From: Hydra vulgaris
Lineage: Eukaryota; Cnidaria; Hydrozoa; Anthoathecata; Hydridae
Assembly (NCBI RefSeq): GCF_038396675.1
Contig: NC_088921.1
Coordinates: 21,027,001-21,091,000 of the forward strand
Reading direction: 5' to 3'
DNA length: 64,000 nucleotides
Positions 8,665 through 16,507 of this stretch are shown in pieces. Both the position numbers and the translations under genes were made by a program. A model generated the notes under the pieces. That model did not search any database and had not been told where the DNA came from. It saw only the letters and a list, made by a program, of their open reading frames with translations. The stretch's first letter is position 1. Every line of letters starts with the position of its first letter.

Positions 8665-9093
8665 TTCGGCTCCGGACCATCTCTCAATTGGTTTCGGTGT
8701 TGTTAGAAAGCAGAAACAGCACAAGATCGAAACCGTGACAGTCGATAGAGGTTCTTGGCGTAGTCGCTTTTTCAGTGTCTCCTTCTACGTCCGGAAATCT
8801 CAAAGCGCTCCGTCCACTCCGGACGTTAAATGGAGATAAACCATTAAGTTGGCGCTGCTCAGTTTCGGCTGAGTGGCAACTAAACCCTTAAGTGGGCATA
8901 AACAAACCCTTAAATGGGCCAAACAACCCTTAAATGGGCTAAAAAACCCTTAAATGGGACAAAATACGGAGTCTCGGCTCCTAAATAACACCGCCTTCTA
9001 GGGCCCTGTGTAAGCCTGGTTTCAGCTTCAGGTCACTCTAGTTGGTTGGTGAAAAAAAAAAATAAAAATAAAAAAAAAAAAAAAAAAAAAAAA
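8665..9093 (+). mobile_element. Short element S1 (429 bp), SINE-like or 5'-truncated
   Basis: It begins TTCGGCTCCGGACC right after U2 nt 49 and ends in a hairpin tail (CTAGGGCCC..CACTCTAG) plus poly(A), giving a 14-bp target duplication. Its first 170 bp are less AT-rich than the other elements. Copy S3 at 9720 begins at the same base, so this may be a complete short non-autonomous unit. The alternative is coincident truncation. A 57-codon basic frame to the stop at 8837 is open in both copies, but nothing supports translation. The tail links it to F, H and the chimera. Confidence 0.7.
8882..8961 (+). repeat. Minisatellite, four units of AAACCCTTAAATGGGC type
   Basis: Four imperfect 18-21 bp units are present in S1. 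The sister copy S3 has only two (9937-9978). A related AAAACCTTTAAGTGGGC occurs once in the F1 3' UTR near 8134-8150, so the unit may descend from an ORF1-only 3' UTR. Confidence 0.75.
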
Positions 9094-9473
9094 GTATCTG
9101 TTCTTATCAGTTTAATATCTGGTACGCCGGCACAGTCCGGCTCATATATTAATCTGATTCTTGGCATTAGGTCATGGGATCATAGGTTTACCTTGCCCTG
9201 ACCACGGGTTGCCTCGGCTTTGCACTACTGCTGAGCGCGGCCCAGATTGGAAAAAAGAAAATATCTTCACTTTCAGAGTGTCTAACATCGCTAATGGTCT
9301 CAGCTGCTGCTGCTGATGATGCTGCTGATGATGACGACGACGAAAATGATTAGACATTCTAATTCAAACCACAAGTACATTGTTGAAGACGGCGTCAGTC
9401 CGACTATGTCTGCAGTGTTCAGTTATCGCTTCTCGGCCTAATGGCTAAGATCAAGTGTAGTATCTGTTCTTAT
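9094..9473 (+). pseudogene. U2 block: 3' fragment, spacer, 5' fragment
   Basis: Positions 9094-9244 are U2 nt 36-186, the third neighbouring unit with GATTCTTGG. Positions 9425-9473 are U2 nt 1-49. Identity to U2 could run to 9475. The spacer has GACATTC in place of GACGTTC. Confidence 0.92.
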
Positions 9474-9664
9474 CATCCTTCATCTTATCTTAACAAATAA
9501 AAAATTCTTTAAAATACCTCTTATAAAACTAAAAACGGAAATGTAAAAAACCAAAAAAATTAAAAAACAAAAAATTAAAAAAAAAAGGTTATAAACCAAA
9601 AAAAAAATTTGATTGACCTAACCTCTTAAAGCTTAGTAATTCTTAAATAAAAATGATATGAAAA

Positions 9665-9705
<41 letters not shown>
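9474..9705 (+). mobile_element. Unassigned 3' fragment S2 with long poly(A)
   Basis: About 230 bp of A-rich sequence end in a run of at least 40 A, inserted at U2 nt 49-51. It looks like the 3' end of a heavily 5'-truncated element. I could not match its body (ATTGACCTAACCTC, GCTTAGTAATTC) to another family in the window. No coding frame can be supported. Confidence 0.6.
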
Positions 9706-9708
<3 letters not shown>

Positions 9709-9719
9709 TCTGTTCTTAT
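9706..9719 (+). repeat. 14-bp target duplication between two insertions
   Basis: GTATCTGTTCTTAT (U2 nt 36-49) stands alone between the poly(A) of S2 and the start of S3. S3 therefore inserted at, or copied, the target remade by S2 insertion. The U2 remainder continues only after S3. Confidence 0.88.
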
Positions 9720-10063
9720 TTCGGCTCCGGACCATCTCTCAATTGGTTTCGGTGTTGTTAGAAAGCAGAAACAGCACAAGGTCGAAACCGTGACAGTCGA
9801 TAGAGGTTCTTGGCGTAGTCGCTTTTTCAGTGTCTCCTTCTACGTCCGGAAATCTCAAAGCGGTCCGTCCACTCCGCACGTTAAATGGAGATAAACCATT
9901 AAGTTGGCGCTGCTCAGTTTCGGCTGAGTGGCAACTAAACCCTTAAATGGGCCATAAACAAACCCTTAAATGGGCTAAAATACGGAGTCTCGGCTCCCAA
10001 ATAACACCGCCTTCTAGGGCCCTGTGTAAGTCTGGTTTCAGCTTCAGGTCACTCTAGTTGGTT

Positions 10064-10098
<35 letters not shown>
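9720..10098 (+). mobile_element. Short element S3 (379 bp), sister of S1
   Basis: It starts at the same TTCGGCTCCGG base as S1 and differs from it by scattered substitutions and by having two rather than four minisatellite units. The tail hairpin (CTAGGGCCC type, 10013-10065) and poly(A) are the same type. U2 nt 36 follows at 10099. Confidence 0.72.
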
Positions 10099-10101
<3 letters not shown>

Positions 10102-10476
10102 TCTGTTCTTATCAGTTTAATATCTGGTACGCCGGCACAGTCCGGCTCATATATTAATCTGATTTTTGGCATTAGGTCATGGGATCATAGGTTTACCTTG
10201 CCCTGACCACGGGTTGCCTCGGCTTTGCACTACTGCTGAGCGCGGCCCAGATTGGAAAAAAGAAAATATCTTCACTTTCAGAGTGTCTAACATCGCTAAT
10301 GGTCTCAGCTGCTGCTGCTGATGATGCTGCTGATGATGACGACGACGAAAATGATTAGACGTTCTAATTCAAACCACAAGTACATTGTTGAAGACGGCGT
10401 CAGTCCGACTATGTCTGCAGTGTTCAGTTATCGCTTCTCGGCCTAATGGCTAAGATCAAGGGTAGTATCTGTTCGT
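10099..10476 (+). pseudogene. U2 block: 3' fragment, spacer, mutated 5' fragment
   Basis: Positions 10099-10249 are U2 nt 36-186. Positions 10430-10476 are U2 nt 1-47 with two substitutions, nt 32 T to G (10461) and nt 46 T to G (10475). The same two changes precede the sister element at 27744. This suggests the stretch travelled with the element or that the unit was duplicated. Confidence 0.9.
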
Positions 10477-10577
10477 GATTTTAGCCGAGACAGCGATATT
10501 TAAAGTGGAATTTATATTTTTAGTGGTTTTTTGGAAATTTATTTTTAAAATGGAGGTTTTTGCATTGGCATTTTTCA

Positions 10578-11807
10578 ATGGCTGCAAATACCGATGAAAT
10601 CGCGAAAAGATCTCTTGAACGAATGAAATTGGTTGCGGAAGGAAAGCTGTTTGTCGACGTCAACATCGAATACAGTTCTTCAGACGATCAACACAGCGAA
10701 GCGGACGATGGGAACCATCCGAAAACAAAGCAGGCGGAAGCCCTGCCCAAAAATTTGAAATCTGCGGACCTTAACGGACCAACCAAAAAAAAAAGTTACG
10801 CTAACGCAGCTAAATCTTCTGCGGAAAATATAGAAAATAATGATGTTTATGAAACGAAAAAGATGTTACCAAAAACCCTGTTATGCAGGCTTCAAAAAAA
10901 AACAACCATTACAGAAATTTTGATGTCACTAGAAAAAGAAGGAATGGCAGCCGACCTCGAAGGTTTGCAATTAATTCATAACAATTCTATTTTGGAAATC
11001 GTGATGAGGACGGAGACAACAAGGAACCTCTTATTAGAGAGGGGACTTGTTATTAACCGTTTCCATCACATCTTTTATAAATCAAACCCTGAAAGGGCGC
11101 CAACCTCCAGAATTCATGTTTCTGTGTTTGGCCTTCCCATTGAGGACAAAAACCTGATCGTTGGAAAAACCTTTGAGCGTTTGGGTTATGGCAGGCATGT
11201 GTATACAAAGCCTGTCATGAGGAAAACTCCCGTGAGTGGATTACTCTACTACTCGGGAATCCTTGTGGCGGTGATGGAAGACATGCCGAGACCCATTCCA
11301 ACTCATCTGAAAATAGACGGCTACAACGTCAGAACTCAGCATAACAACCAGACTGGGCAATTTCCAACAGCCACAGTAGCACAGCCTATAACCTCGGTTA
11401 ACAAAGATCAACCGACCCAAGCAATGGCCTTAATTCCGGCCGACCACATAGTTGAAGAACTATCAACAAAAATCTCGACAGCACCGCAAGCGTCTGAAAC
11501 ACCCTGCACCACCCAACCGATAGCTACCTCTACCGTAACTCCTGACTCACCTTATTTATCAACCAAAGAGGAGTCCTCTGAAGTCCTTCCCATCGATATC
11601 CAAGAAACCCATAGCGACCAAGGTATGACTGACGCATCATCGTGCAGTGGAGCTGAGACTATCGAAGAGGACAAAGCTAGCAATGACGACGGAACTTGCC
11701 TGGAACTGAACAGAAAAAGAAAAACGCAACGAAAAACGAAAAGAGAAGCACGAGCGAAAAGGAGAACAGCGCACGGAAATGTAAACCACCGGCTTGGGGT
11801 GCGGTGA
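10578..11807 (+). CDS. ORF1 protein of family A (409 aa), intact, copy A1
   Basis: This is a predicted nucleic-acid-binding ORF1 protein. The start is the ATG at 10578 (MAANTDE). The frame is open six codons further upstream but lacks an ATG. Residues 1-70 are acidic and polar. The core runs 72-256: KKSYANAAKS, RRM-like half one (about 97-168, LPKTLLCRL to VINRFHHIFYKS) and half two (178-256, VSVFGLPIED, GYGRHVYTKPVM, YYSGILVAVMED). A Thr/Pro-rich linker follows, then a basic tail (382-401, NRKRKTQRKTKR) that could be a nuclear signal. No zinc knuckle is seen. The protein sequence is identical to that of copy A2. Confidence 0.85.
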   Translation: MAANTDEIAKRSLERMKLVAEGKLFVDVNIEYSSSDDQHSEADDGNHPKTKQAEALPKNLKSADLNGPTKKKSYANAAKSSAENIENNDVYETKKMLPKTLLCRLQKKTTITEILMSLEKEGMAADLEGLQLIHNNSILEIVMRTETTRNLLLERGLVINRFHHIFYKSNPERAPTSRIHVSVFGLPIEDKNLIVGKTFERLGYGRHVYTKPVMRKTPVSGLLYYSGILVAVMEDMPRPIPTHLKIDGYNVRTQHNNQTGQFPTATVAQPITSVNKDQPTQAMALIPADHIVEELSTKISTAPQASETPCTTQPIATSTVTPDSPYLSTKEESSEVLPIDIQETHSDQGMTDASSCSGAETIEEDKASNDDGTCLELNRKRKTQRKTKREARAKRRTAHGNVNHRLGVR

Positions 11808-11947
11808 GAGTCTTTTAATTTATTATTTTATTTACTTCTTCACGAAATTTGATTTATTATTAGCCAACCTAAGTGTGTGATTTTATATTTTCAATAAGAA
11901 TTTCTTTTGTTTAATTCAATCTTATAAAAAAAACTTTGTCATGAAAA

Positions 11948-14900
11948 ATGGAAGTAAGAATTCTAACGCTGAACGTGAATGGTCTCCAAACCGAGACCAA
12001 ACGTAACAAAATATTTCGATTCCTCAATAATTCGGACTATGACGTGATATGCTTGCAAGAAACGCATAGTACCGAAGAAAGCAACAACAAATGGAGTTTA
12101 GAATGGAAACACCAAACAAATGGTAGCTCTATTTGGAATAACGGAAACCAAAAAGAGCGGGGTGTTGCCATTCTATCTAAAAATGAACATATATTTAACG
12201 AAATTAGCCAAGACGACAGCGGGAGAATTCTTGCTGCCAGTTTCTCTCAAAAACACACAACAATAAGAATAATTAATATATACGGACCTAATGATCCGCA
12301 ACATAGAGAAAATTTTTTTAAACAGGTTAAAAAGCACGCGCGAGGATCGGATTATATGATCCTCGCGGGTGACTTTAACATGGTTGAAAACCCCCATTTA
12401 GACAGGGAGGGAGGGGATCTCTTTAACAAAAATAATACTGTGGGTAGAGTCAATTTGAGATACTTTTGCGAAAAATTTGATTTAGTAGACGTATTTCGCA
12501 AGAGTAATCCAAACAAAGTTGACTTTACCTATGAAAAGCCAGACAAAAGTTTCAAAAGTAGAATCGATAGAATCTATGTTCCTTTGACGACCTCGAGGAA
12601 CTGTGAATGCGCCACAATAGAGAACATACTGAGTGATCACAGAGCCTTCGGCTGTACTTTTATACTCGATAACAAGAGTGAGAGAGGCCCGGGCTTTTGG
12701 CACCTAAATGTTTCTCTATTAAGCGACCACGCTTTTAAAGCGAAACTAAAAAGCGATTTTGAACAAGAAAAAAATAATAAAAACAATTACCTCAATAGCA
12801 ATCAATGGTGGGATATTACAAAATCCCGCATAAAGTTGATTGCTATAGAAACATCTAAAAGAAAAAAGCGCGAACTAAAATGCAAACAAAATAACATTCG
12901 AAAACAAATTGAAATTGAAAACCAAAAACCAGAAAGAGACTTGGAAACACTTGAAGACCTAAATTCTGAGCTTCAAGAACTCGTCTGCGACGGGGGCGTT
13001 TTCGTCAGAACGAAGCAAACCCTGGCAGAGGAGGGTGAAAAACCTTCCAAAGCTCTCCTTCATATGGAAAAAAATAACCAAAAGAAAAAAGTTCTAAACC
13101 AAATTAAAGATGGCGATGTCATGCAAACGGACACCGTTCATGTAATAGAAACAATCAGAAAATTTTACAAAAACTTATACAAAGCAAAAAAGCTGAATAC
13201 AGAAAAGCAAAACCAATTTTTAAAAAACATTACGAGTTCGCTCTCGGATAATCAAAATGCGTTTTTAAACATCCCGTTTAGCAGTGAGGAGCTTTTAAAC
13301 GCGGCCATGTCTTTAAACAAAGGCAAAACACCAGGGATAGACGGCCTCCCAGTAGAATTCTATCAAGAATGCTGGGATGTTTACGGAGAAGAACTAACCG
13401 TTCTCATGAACGCTAACGTCTTCGAAGTAAACAACGAGCTGTCATGGTCCCAAAGAACGGCGCTGATAAGTCTTCTTCCTAAAGAAGGAGACCTAACTGC
13501 GCTGCAGAACTGGCGACCGATATCCCTGCTGTGCGCGGACTATAAAATAGCCACAAAAGCCCTCGCCTTGAGGCTATCAAAGGTACTCAACACTTTCCTC
13601 GGACCGTCGCAAACGTGCTCGGTACCGGGAAGAAACATATTCTCCAACATTTGTCTGGTTAGAGATTTAATACAATATACTAACGAGAAAAACATCGATG
13701 GTGTCCTGATTACAATTGACCAGGAAAAAGCCTTCGACAAAATCGACAGGAGCTTCCTGGTCAAAACACTTCAGAAATTCAATCTAGGCAAAAAATTTAT
13801 TAGCGCCATTGAACAAACAATGAAAAACACCCAATCTATTATTTTGAATAACGGCTACATGAGCAAGCCGTTCAGTATAAGCAGAGGAGTTCGCCAAGGC
13901 GACCCGATATCCCTTATGCTTTACTGCCTGGTTGTGGAGTCGCTGGCCCTAGACATCAGAAACAATCCTGATGTGGACGGCATTCCTCTTCCAGGAACTA
14001 AAAACAAATTAAAAGTCTCCCAATATGCAGATGACACCACGATGTTCCTGAGGAACCCGAAGTCGATCGAATGCGTTTTTAAAACGCTAGACGACTTCGA
14101 GGAAGCCTCAGGCTCAAACATAAACAAAAACAAAACCAAAGGCCTGGCGTTGGGTGGCTTCAATCACATCCACTACGAAAACACAGCCAGAGTGTTGAAA
14201 CAAAAATGTTTCAACATCAACTGGTGCAACGCCACCGGCATCAAAATTTTAGGAATAACCTTCCACACCGACCTAGCTTACACCGCTAGCGTGAATTGGA
14301 AGAAAGCCGTTGAAAGCTTTAGGAAAAAAATCAAAAACTTCAAATACCGGAACATATCTTTGAGATGCAAGGGTGTTTTTGTAAACACTCTTGCACTCTC
14401 AAAGGTATGGTTCGTGGCCAACGGCTTCCCAATCAGCGAAACAATTTCCAAACAAATAAAAAAAGAAATATCCGCGTACCTCTGGCAAAGCGATTACGCG
14501 CAACCTTTAAAATATGACATCTTAAATATACCCATTGATAAAGGAGGACTAGGCATACTTGATACCGAAAAACAGTGCTTAGCCCTCCGAACCAAAAATA
14601 TTTTTTTAATAAAGGAACAAGATAACTCTCACGAGTCTTGTTTCATCCAAAACTACTATTTAGCCCACCACCTAACTAGAAGAGCAAAAACCAATTACCC
14701 CCAATGGTTGTTTCTAACCAGAAACAACTTTCCAAAATCAATTAATGACCTTCCCTTTTACTACAAAGATGTTGTTGAGATAATTAAAACCAACGATAAA
14801 ATTTTTGAAATAAAAACCAAAAACTCCAAAAACATATATGCGATTGTCAGCAAGTTTGGCGAAAACATACACATTCAAAAAATACAAATGGCATGGGATG

Positions 14901-15502
14901 CAAAGCTTCAAAAATCACTTCCGTGGAAAAAAATATGGGAGAGAAGTTTTAAATCCTATGCCAGCGGACCCAGCAAAAACGTCCTCTGGAGAATACTAAC
15001 AAACTCGCTTCCGACTCTTGAAAAGATTCAGAGTTGGAGGAAAAACAGAGGGCGGGGAAACGCTAATTGCAAAACCTGCGGTGCAGTGGAAAACACGTTA
15101 CACCCGTTTATCCACTGCAAGAAAGCTAGATCGGTATGGAAGGATTTCAAAAATGTTTATGAAAAGCTCATAACAGAGCAAAACTTTAACATAGTCCGTG
15201 CGGTCTTTCTGACAAATATAGACCACTTGTCAAAGAAGGACCACACTGCTAAAATAGCTGTAACCCTGGCCAACGTAATAACTTCAAAGTTATGGCGGGC
15301 CAGAAACATGAAATTAAAAGAAAACAAAATTATACCCTCAGCAAGAGTTGTAGAGGTCATAAAAAAGGAAATTAGGAACATCTGGAAGATAAATTACAAC
15401 ATATATTTAAGGAAAAACAACGTGGAAATGTTTCACGAACAGTTTTCAATCAACAACGCGATAAGCGATAAGAATACCCAAAACCTTGTGTTCCTTTTAT
15501 AA
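11948..15502 (+). CDS. ORF2: AP-like endonuclease and reverse transcriptase, family A (1184 aa), intact
   Basis: This protein would nick U2 DNA and reverse-transcribe the element RNA. Endonuclease residues 1-235: LNVNGL (Asn11), LQETH (Glu38), NIYGPND (Tyr112), GDFN (Asp142, Asn144), SRIDRIY (204-210), SDH (Asp230, His231). RT: TPGIDGLPVEFY (461-472), WRPISLL (522-528), DQEKAFD (Asp591), RQGDPISLMLY (649-659), YADD (693-696). Finger CKTCGAVENTLHPFIHC (1041-1057). All catalytic residues are present. The start ATG is 140 bp after the ORF1 stop. The C-terminus NLVFLL resembles that of the other families. Confidence 0.93.
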   Translation: MEVRILTLNVNGLQTETKRNKIFRFLNNSDYDVICLQETHSTEESNNKWSLEWKHQTNGSSIWNNGNQKERGVAILSKNEHIFNEISQDDSGRILAASFSQKHTTIRIINIYGPNDPQHRENFFKQVKKHARGSDYMILAGDFNMVENPHLDREGGDLFNKNNTVGRVNLRYFCEKFDLVDVFRKSNPNKVDFTYEKPDKSFKSRIDRIYVPLTTSRNCECATIENILSDHRAFGCTFILDNKSERGPGFWHLNVSLLSDHAFKAKLKSDFEQEKNNKNNYLNSNQWWDITKSRIKLIAIETSKRKKRELKCKQNNIRKQIEIENQKPERDLETLEDLNSELQELVCDGGVFVRTKQTLAEEGEKPSKALLHMEKNNQKKKVLNQIKDGDVMQTDTVHVIETIRKFYKNLYKAKKLNTEKQNQFLKNITSSLSDNQNAFLNIPFSSEELLNAAMSLNKGKTPGIDGLPVEFYQECWDVYGEELTVLMNANVFEVNNELSWSQRTALISLLPKEGDLTALQNWRPISLLCADYKIATKALALRLSKVLNTFLGPSQTCSVPGRNIFSNICLVRDLIQYTNEKNIDGVLITIDQEKAFDKIDRSFLVKTLQKFNLGKKFISAIEQTMKNTQSIILNNGYMSKPFSISRGVRQGDPISLMLYCLVVESLALDIRNNPDVDGIPLPGTKNKLKVSQYADDTTMFLRNPKSIECVFKTLDDFEEASGSNINKNKTKGLALGGFNHIHYENTARVLKQKCFNINWCNATGIKILGITFHTDLAYTASVNWKKAVESFRKKIKNFKYRNISLRCKGVFVNTLALSKVWFVANGFPISETISKQIKKEISAYLWQSDYAQPLKYDILNIPIDKGGLGILDTEKQCLALRTKNIFLIKEQDNSHESCFIQNYYLAHHLTRRAKTNYPQWLFLTRNNFPKSINDLPFYYKDVVEIIKTNDKIFEIKTKNSKNIYAIVSKFGENIHIQKIQMAWDAKLQKSLPWKKIWERSFKSYASGPSKNVLWRILTNSLPTLEKIQSWRKNRGRGNANCKTCGAVENTLHPFIHCKKARSVWKDFKNVYEKLITEQNFNIVRAVFLTNIDHLSKKDHTAKIAVTLANVITSKLWRARNMKLKENKIIPSARVVEVIKKEIRNIWKINYNIYLRKNNVEMFHEQFSINNAISDKNTQNLVFLL

Positions 15503-16046
15503 GGAAGAAAATTCAACCATGTTTTGATTAATCTGTATATTTGTATATTCTTTTTAAATATAAACCAAACGAAAAAGCATGTCCCCAGCAGCCGTTGCGG
15601 TGTGACGGACATGCCAATATTTTTTAAGTGCCAGGCTTAATGGCCAGCAATATATATTATAAACACACGATATACGAACATGTCCTGCAAAACCCGGTGG
15701 TTTTAATGGATGTGTGATTTTATTTTAACAGTCTGGGTTAATAACCAGACATATATATTTTAAATGACAATATGTTTTATTTTGTTTATACTTTCCTAAG
15801 ACTTGTTGTGGTATTATCTCGAATTTGTTTTATTCGCTTTTTTTCATTTTCGCTTTTCGTTTTAAGTAATACCCACAACAAAAATTTAAATAAATAAAAA
15901 AAAGAGCATGAAATTAACAATTAAAATCAAACGAGACTTAAGAAAATACATAATATTTTACAAGATTTTTTCCCCCCACCATGTAAATATACTCCTGTTG
16001 TAAATACTTTATATGGAAATATATGTAATTATCACAAAAAAAAAAA
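15503..16046 (+). other. Structured 3' UTR of family A, copy A1
   Basis: No gene is present. In order it holds: hairpin GCATGTCC/GGACATGC (15577-15614); TGCCAGGCTTAATGGCCAG (15629-15647); hairpin ACATGTCC/GGATGTGT with inner AAAACC/GGTTTT (15678-15715); GTCTGG/CCAGAC (15731-15750); and a long stem (15803-15881). These are good candidates for RNA recognised by the element's own RT. A3 carries the same set (49531-49834). Confidence 0.75.
15803..15881 (+). promoter_or_regulatory. Long 3' UTR stem-loop with pyrimidine-rich loop (A1)
   Basis: TTGTTGTGGTATTA (15803-15816) pairs with TAATACCCACAACAA (15867-15881), 14 pairs with one extra C on the 3' side. The 50-nt loop is U-rich with TTTTCGCTTTTCG. 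Stems with different sequence but the same layout occur in A3 (49757-49834), B (22328-22410), D (43854-43918) and E (57661-57751). Confidence 0.75.
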
Positions 16047-16405
16047 GTATCTGTTCTTATCAGTTTAATATCTGGTACGCCGGCACAGTCCGGCTCATAT
16101 ATTAATCTGATTTTTGGCATTAGGTCATGGGATCATAGGTTTACCTTGCCCTGACCACGGGTTGCCTCGGCTTTGCACTACTGCTGAGCGCGGCCCAGAT
16201 TGGAAAAAAGAAAATATCTTCACTTTCAGAGTGTCTAACATCGCTAATGGTCTCAGCTGCTGCTGCTGATGATGCTGCTGATGATGACGACGACGAAAAT
16301 GATTAGACGTTCTAATTCAAACCACAAGTACATTGTTGAAGACGGCGTCAGTCCGACTATGTCTGCAGTGTTCAGTTATCGCTTCTCGGCCTAATGGCTA
16401 AGATC
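16047..16405 (+). pseudogene. U2 block: 3' fragment, spacer, short 5' fragment
   Basis: Positions 16047-16197 are U2 nt 36-186. Positions 16378-16405 are only U2 nt 1-28 (ending AAGATC). U2 nt 29-35 are missing from this insertion altogether, so it made a 7-bp target deletion rather than a duplication. Confidence 0.92.
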
Positions 16406-16507
16406 TAAAAAGTCTTAGTTATTAACCGGGACAGTGGTTCCAGAAGCCTTAAAGGTTGTAAAGCTCTATTTTCATCTTTTTTTGGTTTTTTGTATTTTAG
16501 ACGTACT

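Larger units (their letters stand above)
10477..16046 (+). mobile_element. Family A two-ORF U2-specific LINE, complete and intact (copy A1)
   Basis: This 5.6-kb element has a 5' UTR of about 100 bp with GAGACAGCG (10487-10495), intact ORF1 (10578-11807), a 140-bp gap, intact ORF2 (11948-15502), a structured 544-bp 3' UTR and a short poly(A). AP-type endonuclease and target place it in the Tx1/L1 group of U2-specific LINEs (Keno-like) rather than the restriction-like-endonuclease group Utopia. Both ORFs are open and the copy is very close to A2 and A3, so it may be capable of movement or have moved recently. Confidence 0.92.

Noticed and set aside
9172-9357. 61-codon minus-strand frame across U2 and spacer
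   Set aside because: Reverse reading of U2 and the GCT/GAT/GAC run; His/Gln repeats come from the triplets.
9658-9894. 78-codon frame starting in poly(A) and running into S3
   Set aside because: The N-terminal part is poly-lysine from poly(A) plus the U2 target; only the part inside S3 recurs in S1, and it has no ATG.
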